The notes: generated from the letters alone by a model not told the origin. A stretch of DNA of 64,000 bases from Streptomyces sp. Ag109_O5-1 (GCF_003814875.1 NZ_RKQF01000001.1:9548001-9612000), one strand, 5' to 3'; positions 8,637-16,770 are shown, numbered from the stretch's first letter. Numbers and translations: made by a program.

Positions 8637-10019
8637 ATGAGCAGAGCCGAACAGCCGTCCCGCAGAACCGTTCTGGCAGCCGCCGCCTCCGTCGCGGCCG
8701 CGGCCGTGGCCCAGGGAGTGGTCTCCGCGGTGCCCGCGGCCGCGGCGCCCGAGACCGAAGCTGAGGAGGGCGGCGGCCGGGCCCCGACCCGCCCGATCGA
8801 CTACCGCTCCTGGACGACCTGCAGCGACTGGCGGACCGGTACCGCCAAGGGCGTGGGAGCCGTCGCCGGGGACCGCCCCGGCGTGGTGATGGGCACCCCG
8901 GCCGGCACCACCTCCTACCTCGACCCCCACACCGGCACCACCGCCACCTGGGAGTACGGCACCTGGACCGGCCCGGTGCACCAGCTCGCCGTCCCCGCCA
9001 CCGAGGCCGTCGCCTCCTGGAACGCGGACACCCCGGCCGGCACCTGGATCCAGGTCGAACTGCACGGCACCTACTCCGACGGCACCGCCACCCCCTGGTA
9101 CGTGATGGGCCGCTGGGCCGCCGGCGACCAGGACATCAAGCGGACCTCGGTCGACGGCCAGGGCGACGGCAGAAGCGCCATCTCGACGGACACCTTCGCC
9201 ATCGGCGACGCCTCGACCGGCCTGCGCCTCACCTCGTACCAGCTGCGTCTGACCCTGTACCGCAAGCCCGGCACCAAGCTCACCCCGACCGTCTGGCGGC
9301 TGGGCGCCATGGGCTCGGACATCCCGGACCGCTTCACCGTCCCCGCCTCCACCCCGGGCCTGGCCCAGGAACTCAAGGTCCCGCGCTACTCGCAGGAGAT
9401 CCACAAGGGCCAGTACCCCGAGTACGACAACGGCGGCGAGGCCTGGTGCAGCCCCACCTCCTCGCAGATGATCGTCGAGTACTGGGGCGGCCGGCCCACC
9501 GCCGCGCAGCTTGCCTGGGTCGACCCGTCGTACACCGACCCCCAGGTCTGCCATGCGGCCCGCTACACCTACGACTACCAGTACGGGGGCTGCGGCAACT
9601 GGCCGTTCAACGCCGCCTACGCCGCCACCTACAAGGACCTCCAGGGCGTGGTGACGCGACTGGCCTCCCTGACCGACCTGGAGACCCTGATCGCGGCCGG
9701 CATCCCGGCCATAACATCACAGTCGTTCCTGTCGTCGGAGCTGACGGGCGCCGGATACGGCACCTCGGGGCATCTGATGACCGTGATCGGCTTCACCGCG
9801 GAAGGCGACGTGATCGCCAACGACCCGTTCTCGGCCGCCGACGACGCGGTCCGACGGGTCTATCTCCGGCGGGAGTTCGAGAACATCTGGCTGCGCACCA
9901 AGCGCTACAACGCCAGCGGCAAGGTCGTCTCCGGCACCGGGGGCATCTGCTACCTGTACTTCCCGGCCGCTCCGAGCCCGAGCCAGCTCAAGGCGCTCGA
10001 CGCGGTGGGCGTGCGCTGA
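8637..10019 (+). CDS. Tat-exported C39-like cysteine peptidase
   Basis: 460 residues. The N-terminus has a twin-arginine signal (SRRTVLAAAASVAAAAVAQG) with an AAA-A cleavage region near 35-38, so it is exported folded. Residues about 50-230 form a beta-rich domain with many Thr/Gly/Trp. The C-terminal part (about 240-440) is a Peptidase_C39_2 domain: catalytic Cys in EAWCSPTSSQMIVEYWG near 271 and His in GHLMTVIGF near 378. Family members are secreted papain-fold proteases or inactive relatives. It is monocistronic, between a terminator and a short membrane peptide. Substrate unknown. Confidence 0.85.
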   Translation: MSRAEQPSRRTVLAAAASVAAAAVAQGVVSAVPAAAAPETEAEEGGGRAPTRPIDYRSWTTCSDWRTGTAKGVGAVAGDRPGVVMGTPAGTTSYLDPHTGTTATWEYGTWTGPVHQLAVPATEAVASWNADTPAGTWIQVELHGTYSDGTATPWYVMGRWAAGDQDIKRTSVDGQGDGRSAISTDTFAIGDASTGLRLTSYQLRLTLYRKPGTKLTPTVWRLGAMGSDIPDRFTVPASTPGLAQELKVPRYSQEIHKGQYPEYDNGGEAWCSPTSSQMIVEYWGGRPTAAQLAWVDPSYTDPQVCHAARYTYDYQYGGCGNWPFNAAYAATYKDLQGVVTRLASLTDLETLIAAGIPAITSQSFLSSELTGAGYGTSGHLMTVIGFTAEGDVIANDPFSAADDAVRRVYLRREFENIWLRTKRYNASGKVVSGTGGICYLYFPAAPSPSQLKALDAVGVR

Positions 10020-10114
10020 CCAGGCACGACAGCGGCCTCCGGTACGTCGAGGGCCGCTGATCTGTGACCAAGCTCTCCGCCGTAAAAGCCGCAATCGGTG
10101 GCATGGTGGACGAC

Positions 10115-10255
10115 ATGACCACGAACTCCGCCACCGCCGCCCGCGCCCGTACCGGCGGCCCGAAAGAAGACGGCCCGAAGGTCCTGGAACACATCATGGG
10201 CTGGACCCTTGTCGTGGTCATCGCCATGCTGGTGACCCAACTCGGGCTGCTGTGA
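10115..10255 (+). CDS. Small single-pass membrane protein
   Basis: 46 residues from the ATG at 10115 (GGTGG five bases upstream). An ATG at 10103 and a GTG at 10064 are in frame and would give up to 63 residues. The polar, Thr/Ala/Lys-rich N-terminus is followed by one C-terminal transmembrane helix (about 28-46, ILE/VAL-rich, ending TQLGLL). I do not recognise a named family. It sits 33 bp ahead of the TetR gene on the same strand and may be its partner. Confidence 0.55.
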   Translation: MTTNSATAARARTGGPKEDGPKVLEHIMGWTLVVVIAMLVTQLGLL

Positions 10256-10287
10256 CCTGACCCACGACCCGAGCTGACATACTGCGG

Positions 10288-10980
10288 ATGTCCCACAGCC
10301 CGTTGAGACCAGGGTCGGAATTGAATATCAGTCAACAACGTGCCGCCGCCCGTCCCCAGGCGCGCGGCACCGAGCGCTCCGTGGCTCGTCGTGCCGAACT
10401 CATCGCCATCGGGCGGAAGTTGTTCGCCGACACCTCCTACGACGCGCTCTCCATGGACGACATCGCCAAGCAGGCGCATGTCGCCAAAGGGCTGATCTAC
10501 TACTACTTCCAGTCCAAGCGCGGCTACTACCTGGCGATCATCCAGGACTCCGTCGCCGACCTGGTCACCTTCGCGGCGAGCGGCCTGGAGCTGCCTCAGG
10601 TGGACCGCGTCCACCGCACCATCGACAGCTACCTGCGCTACGCCGAGCACCACCAGGCCGCCTACCGCACCATCGTCAGCGGCGGGGTCGGCTTCGACAC
10701 CGAGGTGCACGCCATCCGGGACGGGGTGCGCGAGGCGATCGTCGCGACCATCGCCGAGGGCGCGTACGGCCGCACCGACGTCGCCCCGCTTGCCAGGATG
10801 GGCCTGCTCGCCTGGCTGTGCAGCGTGGAGGGCGCCACCCTCGACTGGATCGACCGCCCCGGACTCACCCGCGACACCATGCGCGACCTCCTGGTCAAGA
10901 CCCTCGGCGGCACCCTGCGTGCCATCGAGGAGATCGACCCGGCCTACCCCGCCCCGGCCCCGGCCCGCCGGGACACCTGA
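10288..10980 (+). CDS. TetR-family transcriptional regulator
   Basis: 230 residues. The N-terminal helix-turn-helix (about 30-75) has the canonical SYDALSMDDIAKQAHVAKGLIYYYFQSK. The C-terminal ligand-binding part carries a conserved YRTIVSGGVGFD segment. ATG start directly follows a CATACT -10-like hexamer, so translation may be leaderless. It precedes the chitinase relic (convergent) and an acyl-CoA dehydrogenase gene. Target and ligand are unknown. Confidence 0.9.
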   Translation: MSHSPLRPGSELNISQQRAAARPQARGTERSVARRAELIAIGRKLFADTSYDALSMDDIAKQAHVAKGLIYYYFQSKRGYYLAIIQDSVADLVTFAASGLELPQVDRVHRTIDSYLRYAEHHQAAYRTIVSGGVGFDTEVHAIRDGVREAIVATIAEGAYGRTDVAPLARMGLLAWLCSVEGATLDWIDRPGLTRDTMRDLLVKTLGGTLRAIEEIDPAYPAPAPARRDT

Positions 10981-10995
10981 CGAGGAACCGCACAA

Positions 10996-11024
10996 GGGGC
11001 GGGGGTCTCGTGGTACCCCGCCCC
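10996..11024. terminator. Bidirectional terminator between TetR gene and chitinase relic
   Basis: Inverted repeat GGGGCGGGG / CCCCGCCCC with an 11-nt loop, 15 bp past the TetR stop and 20 bp past the stop of the minus-strand relic. Confidence 0.6.
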
Positions 11025-11043
11025 AAGTCCCCCGTGACGGGGG

Positions 11044-11368
11044 CTAGTTGATGGCCCTGATCAGCTCACCGTTGGTGGTGTCGCCGCTCAGCTCGCAGAA
11101 GAAGGTGCCGCCGAGGCCCTGCTGGTTCTCGTACGTCATCTTGGTCGCCATCGTCGCCGGGCACTTGGTCGACCGCCTTGTAGTCGTCGATGCCCTGCTC
11201 GTACGTCCCCACCGCCGGGCCGGTCGCCGTGCCGCCGGGGGCCGCCTGGGTGACGCCGGACCAGCCGCGGCCGTGGAAGCCGATGCCGGCCAGCAGTCCG
11301 GCGCCGAGGACGGCGCAACAGGCCGCGGACAGCAGCGCCCGGAACCGCAAGCGGTGGGGAGTGTGCAT
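11044..11368 (-). pseudogene. GH18 chitinase relic with large internal deletions
   Basis: Remnant of a secreted family-18 chitinase. It keeps an ATG with a strong AGGAGGAGA ribosome site and a signal peptide (RALLSAACCAVLGAGLLAG). The signal is fused directly to a late catalytic-domain segment, IGFHGRGWSGV...TGPAVGTYEQGIDDYK, equivalent to the GVPFYGRGWTGV region of chitinases. After a second deletion and frameshift, another frame gives the GH18 C-terminus, GLGGTFFCELSGDTTNGELI, ending in a stop at 11044-11046. The catalytic DxxDxDxE part is wholly absent, so no chitinase activity is possible. The upstream frame yields only about 100 residues. Confidence 0.85.
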
Positions 11369-11439
11369 CGGGTGTCTCCTCCTGGGGGAGAGGGGAACGC
11401 GCGCCGATTGGCGTGAATGCGGTAAAGCGTTGGTCATGA

Positions 11440-11481
11440 ACACTAGGAGGACTAGACCAGTGGGGTCAATGGTTCGGACCA
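11440..11481 (-). promoter_or_regulatory. Chitinase-type promoter with 12-bp direct repeats
   Basis: On the minus strand: -35 TTGACC (11464-11469), 18-bp spacer, -10 TAGTGT (11440-11445). Two 12-bp direct repeats, TGGTCCGAACCA (11470-11481) and TGGTCTAGTCCT (11448-11459), flank the -35 box. This is the arrangement described for Streptomyces chitinase promoters, where such repeats mediate chitin induction and glucose repression. The promoter is intact although the gene it drives is destroyed. Confidence 0.75.
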
Positions 11482-11699
11482 ATTTCGGGGCTGGTGAATG
11501 TTGTCCTGGAATTAGCGAAGTAAGCGGTCGTTAACTGGTGACGGGAGGTCCCTGATCGGGCATACTCACTGCGCAGCCGCAGGTCAGCAGCTTCCGAGAC
11601 CCGGAAATGCGCACCTCGGCCGCACCCGAACGACAGGCGGAGCCGCCCCTACCCGGTGGGCGGCGACCGCCGGTGCCCGACAGGGAGGAGACCGACGCC
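11482..11699. other. Intergenic region before acyl-CoA dehydrogenase
   Basis: About 220 bp between the relic chitinase promoter and the acyl-CoA dehydrogenase ATG. It must contain the promoter of the latter. The only clear signal is the ribosome site GGGAGGAG about 10 bases before the ATG. A frame open back to 11607 encodes Pro/Arg-rich sequence that does not look genuine. Confidence 0.4.
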
Positions 11700-12872
11700 A
11701 TGTCCGACCGCGACCCGCAGCCGGTGGAGCGTCAACTGCCCACGGAAGAGGCGAGGGACCTGCTCTCGCTGGTCCGGGAGATCGCCCACCGTGAGATCGC
11801 GCCGAAGGCGGCTGAGGAGGAGGACGCCGGACGCTTCCCGCGCGAGGTCTTCACCCTGCTCTCGGAGTCAGGCCTGCTCGGCCTGCCCTACGACTCCGAG
11901 TACGGCGGCGGCGACCAGCCCTACGAGGTCTACCTCCAGGTGCTGGAGGAACTGGCCACGGCCCGTCTGACCGTCGGCCTCGGCGTCAGCGTGCACACCC
12001 TCGCCGGTTACGCGCTCGCCGCCTACGGCACCAAGGAGCAGCAGGTCGAGTACCTGCCCGCGATACTCGGCGGCGGCCTGCTCGGCGCCTACTGCCTCTC
12101 GGAGCCTGCCTCCGGTTCCGATGCCGCCTCGCTGCGGACCAGGGCCGTCCGGGACGGCGACTCCTGGGTGATCAACGGCACCAAGGCCTGGATCACGCAC
12201 GGCGGCATCGCCGACTTCTACACGGTGATGGCCCGTACCGGCGGGGAGGGCTCGCACGGGATCACCGCCTTCCTGGTCCCCGGCGACGCCGAGGGCCTCA
12301 GTGGCGCGATGCCCGAGAAGAAGATGGGCATGAAGGGCTCGCCCACCGCCCAGGTCCACTTCGACGACGTCCGGGTCTTGGACGACCGCCGGCTCGGCGA
12401 GGAAGGGCAGGGCTTCGCCATCGCCCTCTCCGCGCTGGACTCCGGCCGGCTCGGCATCGCGGCCTGTGCGATCGGCCTGGCCCAGGCGGCCCTGGACGAG
12501 GCCGTCGCCTACGCCACCGGCCGGCGCCAGTTCGGGCACCCCATCTCCGACTTCCAGGGCCTGCGCTTCATGATCGCCGACATGGCCACCCAGATCGAGG
12601 CCGGCCGCGCCCTCTATCTCGCGGCGGCGAGGCTCCGGGACGCGGGCCGGCCGTTCGCCAAGCAGGCCGCCATGGCCAAGCTGCACTGCACCGACACCGC
12701 GATGAAGGTGACCACCGACGCCGTCCAGATACTCGGCGGCTACGGCTACACCGCGGACTTCCCGGTCGAGCGCTTCATGCGCGAGGCCAAGGTCCTGCAG
12801 ATCGTCGAGGGCACCAACCAGATCCAGCGGATGGTCATCGCCCGTCATGTGGCGGGGCCTGAAAGTCGCTGA
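11700..12872 (+). CDS. Acyl-CoA dehydrogenase
   Basis: 390-residue FAD-dependent acyl-CoA dehydrogenase, close to the usual family length. It catalyses alpha,beta-dehydrogenation of acyl-CoA thioesters in fatty or branched-chain acid breakdown. Evidence: N-terminal helical domain; the FAD/substrate motif AYCLSEPASGSDAASL (about 135-150); ALDSGRLGIAACAIGLAQAAL; and the C-terminal VERFMREAKVLQIVEGTNQI, whose Glu is the expected catalytic base. ATG start behind GGGAGGAG. The last 38 bp overlap a small convergent gene. The acyl chain specificity is not evident. Confidence 0.93.
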   Translation: MSDRDPQPVERQLPTEEARDLLSLVREIAHREIAPKAAEEEDAGRFPREVFTLLSESGLLGLPYDSEYGGGDQPYEVYLQVLEELATARLTVGLGVSVHTLAGYALAAYGTKEQQVEYLPAILGGGLLGAYCLSEPASGSDAASLRTRAVRDGDSWVINGTKAWITHGGIADFYTVMARTGGEGSHGITAFLVPGDAEGLSGAMPEKKMGMKGSPTAQVHFDDVRVLDDRRLGEEGQGFAIALSALDSGRLGIAACAIGLAQAALDEAVAYATGRRQFGHPISDFQGLRFMIADMATQIEAGRALYLAAARLRDAGRPFAKQAAMAKLHCTDTAMKVTTDAVQILGGYGYTADFPVERFMREAKVLQIVEGTNQIQRMVIARHVAGPESR

Positions 12873-13080
12873 ACTGCCCGCGTGCGACCGTCGGGGCCGC
12901 CAGCCTGATCCACTCCGGGTCGTGGCGGCCCGGCAGGGTGCGGCCCCGGTCGGCCCAGGTGCGCATGAGGTCGCTGTAGATGGGCGGATCCTGCGGCGTG
13001 GGCGGCGGCGGAACCGATTCTGCCGGCGGGGACACGAAGACGCGGCGCTGACGGCCGATGGTCGAGTACGTGGTCGTCAT
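12835..13080 (-). CDS. Small conserved protein overlapping the acyl-CoA dehydrogenase end
   Basis: 81 residues, no signal or membrane helix. A Pro-rich linker (VPPPPTPQDPPIYSDLM) is followed by RTWADRGRTLPGRHDPEW and VARGQFSDFQA. The composition is balanced, unlike the Arg/Ala shadow frames here, and it resembles short hypothetical proteins of streptomycetes. Its 3' end overlaps the dehydrogenase gene by 38 bp in antisense. Its ribosome site is weak. No function can be given. Confidence 0.6.
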   Translation of the reverse strand: MTTTYSTIGRQRRVFVSPPAESVPPPPTPQDPPIYSDLMRTWADRGRTLPGRHDPEWIRLAAPTVARGQFSDFQAPPHDGR

Positions 13081-13178
13081 GCCCGGCCAACGCGGCGGCG
13101 GCCGCCTCGGTCACCGATCACCGGAATCGCGAGTGAGTTCGTGGGCGTCCGCCCCCGCATCTGGCCAGTCCCCGCTTT

Positions 13179-13193
13179 CTGACGTACCGTCAG
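13179..13193. promoter_or_regulatory. Palindromic operator CTGACG-N3-CGTCAG
   Basis: Perfect 6-bp arms around TAC, 35 bp before the start of the unknown-function gene at 13228. The same palindrome with a different centre lies in front of the DUF35/thiolase operon at 60973-60987. Likely a dimeric repressor site, TetR family being the most probable. Confidence 0.6.
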
Positions 13194-13227
13194 CCGGACC
13201 GTCTCCAGCCTCCCGGGGAGGCATGCC

Positions 13228-14325
13228 GTGGCCGACGACCGTCCCGTACCGCTCGACGAGTACCCCGTGCACCAGGTCCCGCTCTCCATGAAGCACGTCG
13301 CCACCGGGGACCGGAACGCCTACGACCGCTGCATCTTCCACGTCCTGGACCACCGCGGCCGCGCCCTGCTCATCCTCGGCCTCGGCGTCTACCCCAACGT
13401 CGGCGTGATCGACGCCTATGCCACCCTGCGCACCGGGGACACCCTGCACGCCGTACGGGCCTCGGACGCCCTCGGCGACGACCGGATGCGGCTGGCGGTC
13501 GGCCCGCTGCGCATCGAGGTCGGGGAACCGCTCCGCCGCTTCCGTCTGACCTGCGACGACTCGATCTCCTACGACCTCACCTGGACCGCGGACTTCCCGG
13601 CCCTGTGGGAGCCGCACCACCTGCAGCGCCGGGGTGGCCGGCTGACGTTGGAGGGCCGCAGGTTCGTACAGGCCGGGGGAGTGTCCGGGGTCATCCGGGC
13701 CGGAGACGAGGAGTTCCGCGTCGACCCGGCCGGCTGGACCGGCACCCGGGACCGCAGCTGGGGCGTCCGCCCGATCCCGGGTGAGGAGGGCGGCCGGCTC
13801 GCCGCGGAGCACCCGGCCGAGGGCTTCCACTGGATCTGGTCCCCGGTCCGCTTCGAGGACCGCTTCCTGATGGTCATCACCCAGGAGGACGCCGACGGCC
13901 ACCGCACCCTCAACGACGCCACCGTGGTCCGCCCCGGCCACCGCGACCGCCAACTCGGCTGGCCCCATACCGAGATCACCTACCGCTCCGGCACCCGACA
14001 CCCCGAACGCGCCGTCATCCACCTCGGCGACCCGCGCAAACCCCAGGAGCTGGAGGCGGAGATCCTCGCCTCCTCACCGCTCGCGGTCGGCGCCGGCTAC
14101 CCACCGGCGGACGACTGGCAGCACGGCACCTGGCAGGGCCGCGCCTGGGTGGACCGCCGTACCTACGACCTGACCGCACCCCACCCCCGTGCGGCCTACG
14201 GCGTCACCGACCACTCCGCCCGCTTCCGCCTGGACGGCCGGGTCGGGTACGGCATCTTCGAGCACGGCTCGTTCGGCAGACACGATCCGAGCGGCTTCAC
14301 CGGCTTCGACTCGGTGGCGCCCTGA
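13228..14325 (+). CDS. Conserved protein of unknown function, paired with phosphotransferase
   Basis: 365-residue soluble protein, no signal peptide. The sequence is beta-rich with many Trp, Asp and Arg, e.g. DLTWTADFPALWEPHHLQRR and GFHWIWSPVRFEDRFL, and resembles a lipocalin/hydroxyneurosporene-synthase-like beta fold, which I infer from composition only. GTG start behind GGGGAGGC. The phosphotransferase ATG is 12 bp downstream, so the pair is one operon, probably under the palindrome at 13179. The neighbourhood of acyl-CoA dehydrogenase and an ACAD10/11-like kinase suggests acyl or sterol metabolism. Function unproven. Confidence 0.75.
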   Translation: MADDRPVPLDEYPVHQVPLSMKHVATGDRNAYDRCIFHVLDHRGRALLILGLGVYPNVGVIDAYATLRTGDTLHAVRASDALGDDRMRLAVGPLRIEVGEPLRRFRLTCDDSISYDLTWTADFPALWEPHHLQRRGGRLTLEGRRFVQAGGVSGVIRAGDEEFRVDPAGWTGTRDRSWGVRPIPGEEGGRLAAEHPAEGFHWIWSPVRFEDRFLMVITQEDADGHRTLNDATVVRPGHRDRQLGWPHTEITYRSGTRHPERAVIHLGDPRKPQELEAEILASSPLAVGAGYPPADDWQHGTWQGRAWVDRRTYDLTAPHPRAAYGVTDHSARFRLDGRVGYGIFEHGSFGRHDPSGFTGFDSVAP

Positions 14326-14336
14326 GGGAGGCCACG

Positions 14337-15440
14337 ATGACGGCAAAACCGCGCCCGCGCACCACCACCCGCGACCCGGAGGACCTCACGCGCCGGCTGA
14401 CGGCCTGGCTGGACACCCGGCTCCCCGGCGCCAAGGCGGTCGGCGTCACCGTCCCCGTCTCCAACGGCCTGTCCAGCGAGACCCTGCTGTTCGACATCGA
14501 GCACCCCGAACCACCCTTGCGGGCCTGCGCGTTGAGACTCGCGGCGGACTCTTCGGCGTACACGGTCTTCCCGTCGTACGACATGACCCGCCAGTACCGC
14601 ACCATGCGACTGGTCGCCGAACACACCGACCTGCCCGTACCCCGCGTGCTGTGGCTGGAGGAGGATCCGGGACCGCTCGGCGCGCCCTTCTTCGTCATGG
14701 CACGGGTCGAGGGGCGCGTCCCGCCCGATGTCATGCCCTATACCTACGCGGGGAATTGGCTGCACGCGGCGACCGACGCCGAACGTGATCGCCTCGAAGC
14801 CGCGTCCGTCGGCCTGTTGGCCCGGCTGCACGACCAAGTCCCCGCGAAGAAAGCGGAGTTCCTGGTCCTCCCTGGGGAGGGCGACGCCCTGCACCGGCAC
14901 GTCGAGTCCCAACGCGCTTACTACGACTGGGTGGTGGACGGACTCGCCCGCTCACCCCTGATCGAGGCCGCGTTCGACAGACTGGCGCAGTGGTGGCCGA
15001 GCGAGACCGGCACACCCGTCCTCAACTGGGGCGACGCGCGCATCGGCAACGTCGTCTACGACGGCTTCGACCCCGTCGCCGTCCTCGACTGGGAGATGGC
15101 GGCACCGGCCCCGCGCGAGGTGGATCTCGGCTGGACCGTCTATCTGCACCGCTTCTTCCAGGACCTCACGGCCGCCTCCGGACAGCGCGGGCTGCCGGGC
15201 TTCCTGCGCCGCGACCACGTCGAGGCCCGCTACGCCCGGCTGACCGGCCACACCCCGCGCGACATGGACTTCTACACCCTGTACGCCGCCCTGCGGCACG
15301 CGATCGTCATGCTGCGCATCGCCTATCGGCAGGTGTACTTCAAAGAGGTCGCCGTCCCGGCGGATCCGGACACACTGATCCTGCACCACGGCAGTCTGCG
15401 CGCCATGGTGCAGGGCAGCTACTGGGACGCGGTGCGGTGA
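14337..15440 (+). CDS. APH-family phosphotransferase (ACAD10/11 kinase-domain-like)
   Basis: 367-residue protein of the aminoglycoside phosphotransferase/choline kinase fold. Brenner-type catalytic motif is LNWGDARIGNVVYDG, where NWGD replaces the usual HGD, and the metal-binding motif is VLDWEMA. These variants are typical of the phosphotransferase domain that in animals is fused to acyl-CoA dehydrogenases (ACAD10/ACAD11), which phosphorylates 4-hydroxyacyl-CoA. An acyl-CoA dehydrogenase gene is 1.5 kb upstream, fitting a hydroxyacyl-CoA role. Antibiotic resistance is less likely. Ribosome site AGGGAGG. Confidence 0.85.
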   Translation: MTAKPRPRTTTRDPEDLTRRLTAWLDTRLPGAKAVGVTVPVSNGLSSETLLFDIEHPEPPLRACALRLAADSSAYTVFPSYDMTRQYRTMRLVAEHTDLPVPRVLWLEEDPGPLGAPFFVMARVEGRVPPDVMPYTYAGNWLHAATDAERDRLEAASVGLLARLHDQVPAKKAEFLVLPGEGDALHRHVESQRAYYDWVVDGLARSPLIEAAFDRLAQWWPSETGTPVLNWGDARIGNVVYDGFDPVAVLDWEMAAPAPREVDLGWTVYLHRFFQDLTAASGQRGLPGFLRRDHVEARYARLTGHTPRDMDFYTLYAALRHAIVMLRIAYRQVYFKEVAVPADPDTLILHHGSLRAMVQGSYWDAVR

Positions 15441-15441
15441 C

Positions 15442-15900
15442 TCAGGCGGCCTGGCGGTCGACGGCGTAGCCGCCGCGGCGCATCGCCGGTACGCGCATCG
15501 GGCGCGAGCCCGGGCCGCCGACGTGCGAGAAAGGCTGCGTGCGCCAGTTCAGACTCTGCGGGAGGACGAGCAGGAGGGCGGTCTCCTGCTCCTGCGGCTC
15601 GGCCGACTCGTCCGTGGAGCGGATGTCGGCGGCCGTGCGGCCCGTACCGGCACAGACCGTGAGACCGAACGGGTTCCACGGCGAGGCGCACAGCGCGTGC
15701 TCCGGCAGGAACTCCTCGTCCGCCAGCAGCGCGATGGACTGCGCGCAGTCCGGGCAGATCACCCGGTACATCTCGAAGGTGTCGTAGTCGTCCAGTTCAT
15801 CGGCGTCGAAGAGGTCGGGTTCGACGCCCTCCGGCTCGGGCTCGACGACCAACTGCGGGCGCTTGGACGTGGTACGACCAGGGCGCTTGAGACTCTGCAT
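15442..15900 (-). CDS. Conserved small protein with a CxxC pair
   Basis: 152 residues from the ATG at 15900. The basic N-terminus is followed by an acidic stretch (about 24-45, DADELDDYDTFEMY) and then VICPDCAQSIALLADEE, a single CxxC that may belong to a zinc ribbon with later cysteines at about 73 and 85. The C-terminus is basic. The stop is one base from the stop of the convergent phosphotransferase gene. No known family recognised; it looks like a streptomycete conserved protein. Confidence 0.7.
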   Translation of the reverse strand: MQSLKRPGRTTSKRPQLVVEPEPEGVEPDLFDADELDDYDTFEMYRVICPDCAQSIALLADEEFLPEHALCASPWNPFGLTVCAGTGRTAADIRSTDESAEPQEQETALLLVLPQSLNWRTQPFSHVGGPGSRPMRVPAMRRGGYAVDRQAA

Positions 15901-16144
15901 GGGTAACTCCCCCTCGGGCTGGGCCGTAAGGCGCTGCGGCCTCGACCACAGCAAGCACTTCCCGTCCGGTCTGCGGGGTAATCACGAGACCATCACGGAG
16001 CCCGTTCAGGGGCTGTGTCGTTCGTCACATGCCGAACGCAGGTGCCCGGTGCGGTGGATTTGTCCCTCAGGCGGCGCACAGCCTGCTCCCTGTCACATCA
16101 CGAACCGGCCATGACCTGCACCGCTGAGGTATCCCAGGAGATCA

Positions 16145-16166
16145 GGCGCAATGTAGTTTTTGCGCC
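16145..16166. promoter_or_regulatory. Leaderless promoter and inverted repeat of the Lrp gene
   Basis: A TAGTTT -10-like box at 16154-16159 lies 7 bp before the ATG, suggesting a leaderless transcript. It is bracketed by a perfect inverted repeat, GGCGCAA (16145-16151) and TTGCGCC (16160-16166). Lrp/AsnC proteins often autoregulate, so this is a likely self-operator. No clear -35 box. Confidence 0.5.
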
Positions 16167-16607
16167 ATGGAGGAGCTGGACCGTCAAATTGTGCAGCTGC
16201 TCGTCAAGGACGGGCGGATGAGCTACACAGACCTGGGCAAGGCCACGGGTCTTTCCACGTCGGCCGTGCACCAGCGGGTGCGCCGGCTGGAACAGCGCGG
16301 CGTGATCCGCGGCTATGCCGCGGTCGTGGACCCGGAGGCCGTCGGGCTGCCCATGACGGCGTTCATCTCGGTGAAACCGTTCGACCCCAGCGCCCCCGAC
16401 GACATCGCGGACCGTCTGGCGGGCGTCCCCGAGATCGAGGCGTGCCACAGCGTGGCCGGAGACGAGAACTACATCCTCAAGGTGCGGGTGGCGACCCCGC
16501 ACGAACTGGAGGAACTGCTGGCGCGGCTGCGCAGCCTGGCGGGGGTGTCCACGCGGACGACGGTGGTGTTGTCGACGCCTTATGAGGCACGGCCGCCGCG
16601 GATTTGA
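16167..16607 (+). CDS. Lrp/AsnC-family transcriptional regulator
   Basis: 146 residues, usual length for the family. N-terminal winged helix (about 3-55: LDRQIVQLLVKDGRMSYTDL, LSTSAVHQRVRRLEQRGVI) followed by the RAM/AsnC effector domain (about 65-140) with AGDENYILKVRVATPHELEEL. These proteins form octamers and respond to amino acids. It stands alone, divergent from the CxxC protein; its own start region carries an inverted repeat. Confidence 0.93.
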   Translation: MEELDRQIVQLLVKDGRMSYTDLGKATGLSTSAVHQRVRRLEQRGVIRGYAAVVDPEAVGLPMTAFISVKPFDPSAPDDIADRLAGVPEIEACHSVAGDENYILKVRVATPHELEELLARLRSLAGVSTRTTVVLSTPYEARPPRI

Positions 16608-16630
16608 GCGCCGGTGGTCTTACGGTCGTG

Positions 16631-16714
16631 TGTCGGGTGCGGGTGAGTCGTGGCTGGTCGCGCAGTTCCTCCCCCAGCCTTCGGCCGGGGGTTCGCCAGC
16701 GCCCCTTTCGGAGC
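16631..16714 (+). repeat. Intergenic hairpin repeat, copy B (long form)
   Basis: Contains GTCGGGTGCGGGT, the core GGCTGGTCGCGCAGTTCC, the inserted CCCCCAGCC-TTC-GGCCGGGGG hairpin and a mutated terminal hairpin (GCGCCCC-TTTC-GGAGCGC). It begins 24 bp after the Lrp stop. Confidence 0.75.
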
Positions 16715-16770
16715 GCGTTGGGGGCGCCCCTCGTTCGGAGTGATCGGTGTCAGGGGCGAGACTGTCCCCT

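Noticed and set aside
14337..15440. Aminoglycoside-resistance phosphotransferase
   Set aside because: The catalytic motif NWGD and the acyl-CoA dehydrogenase context fit ACAD10/11-like kinases better than antibiotic kinases.
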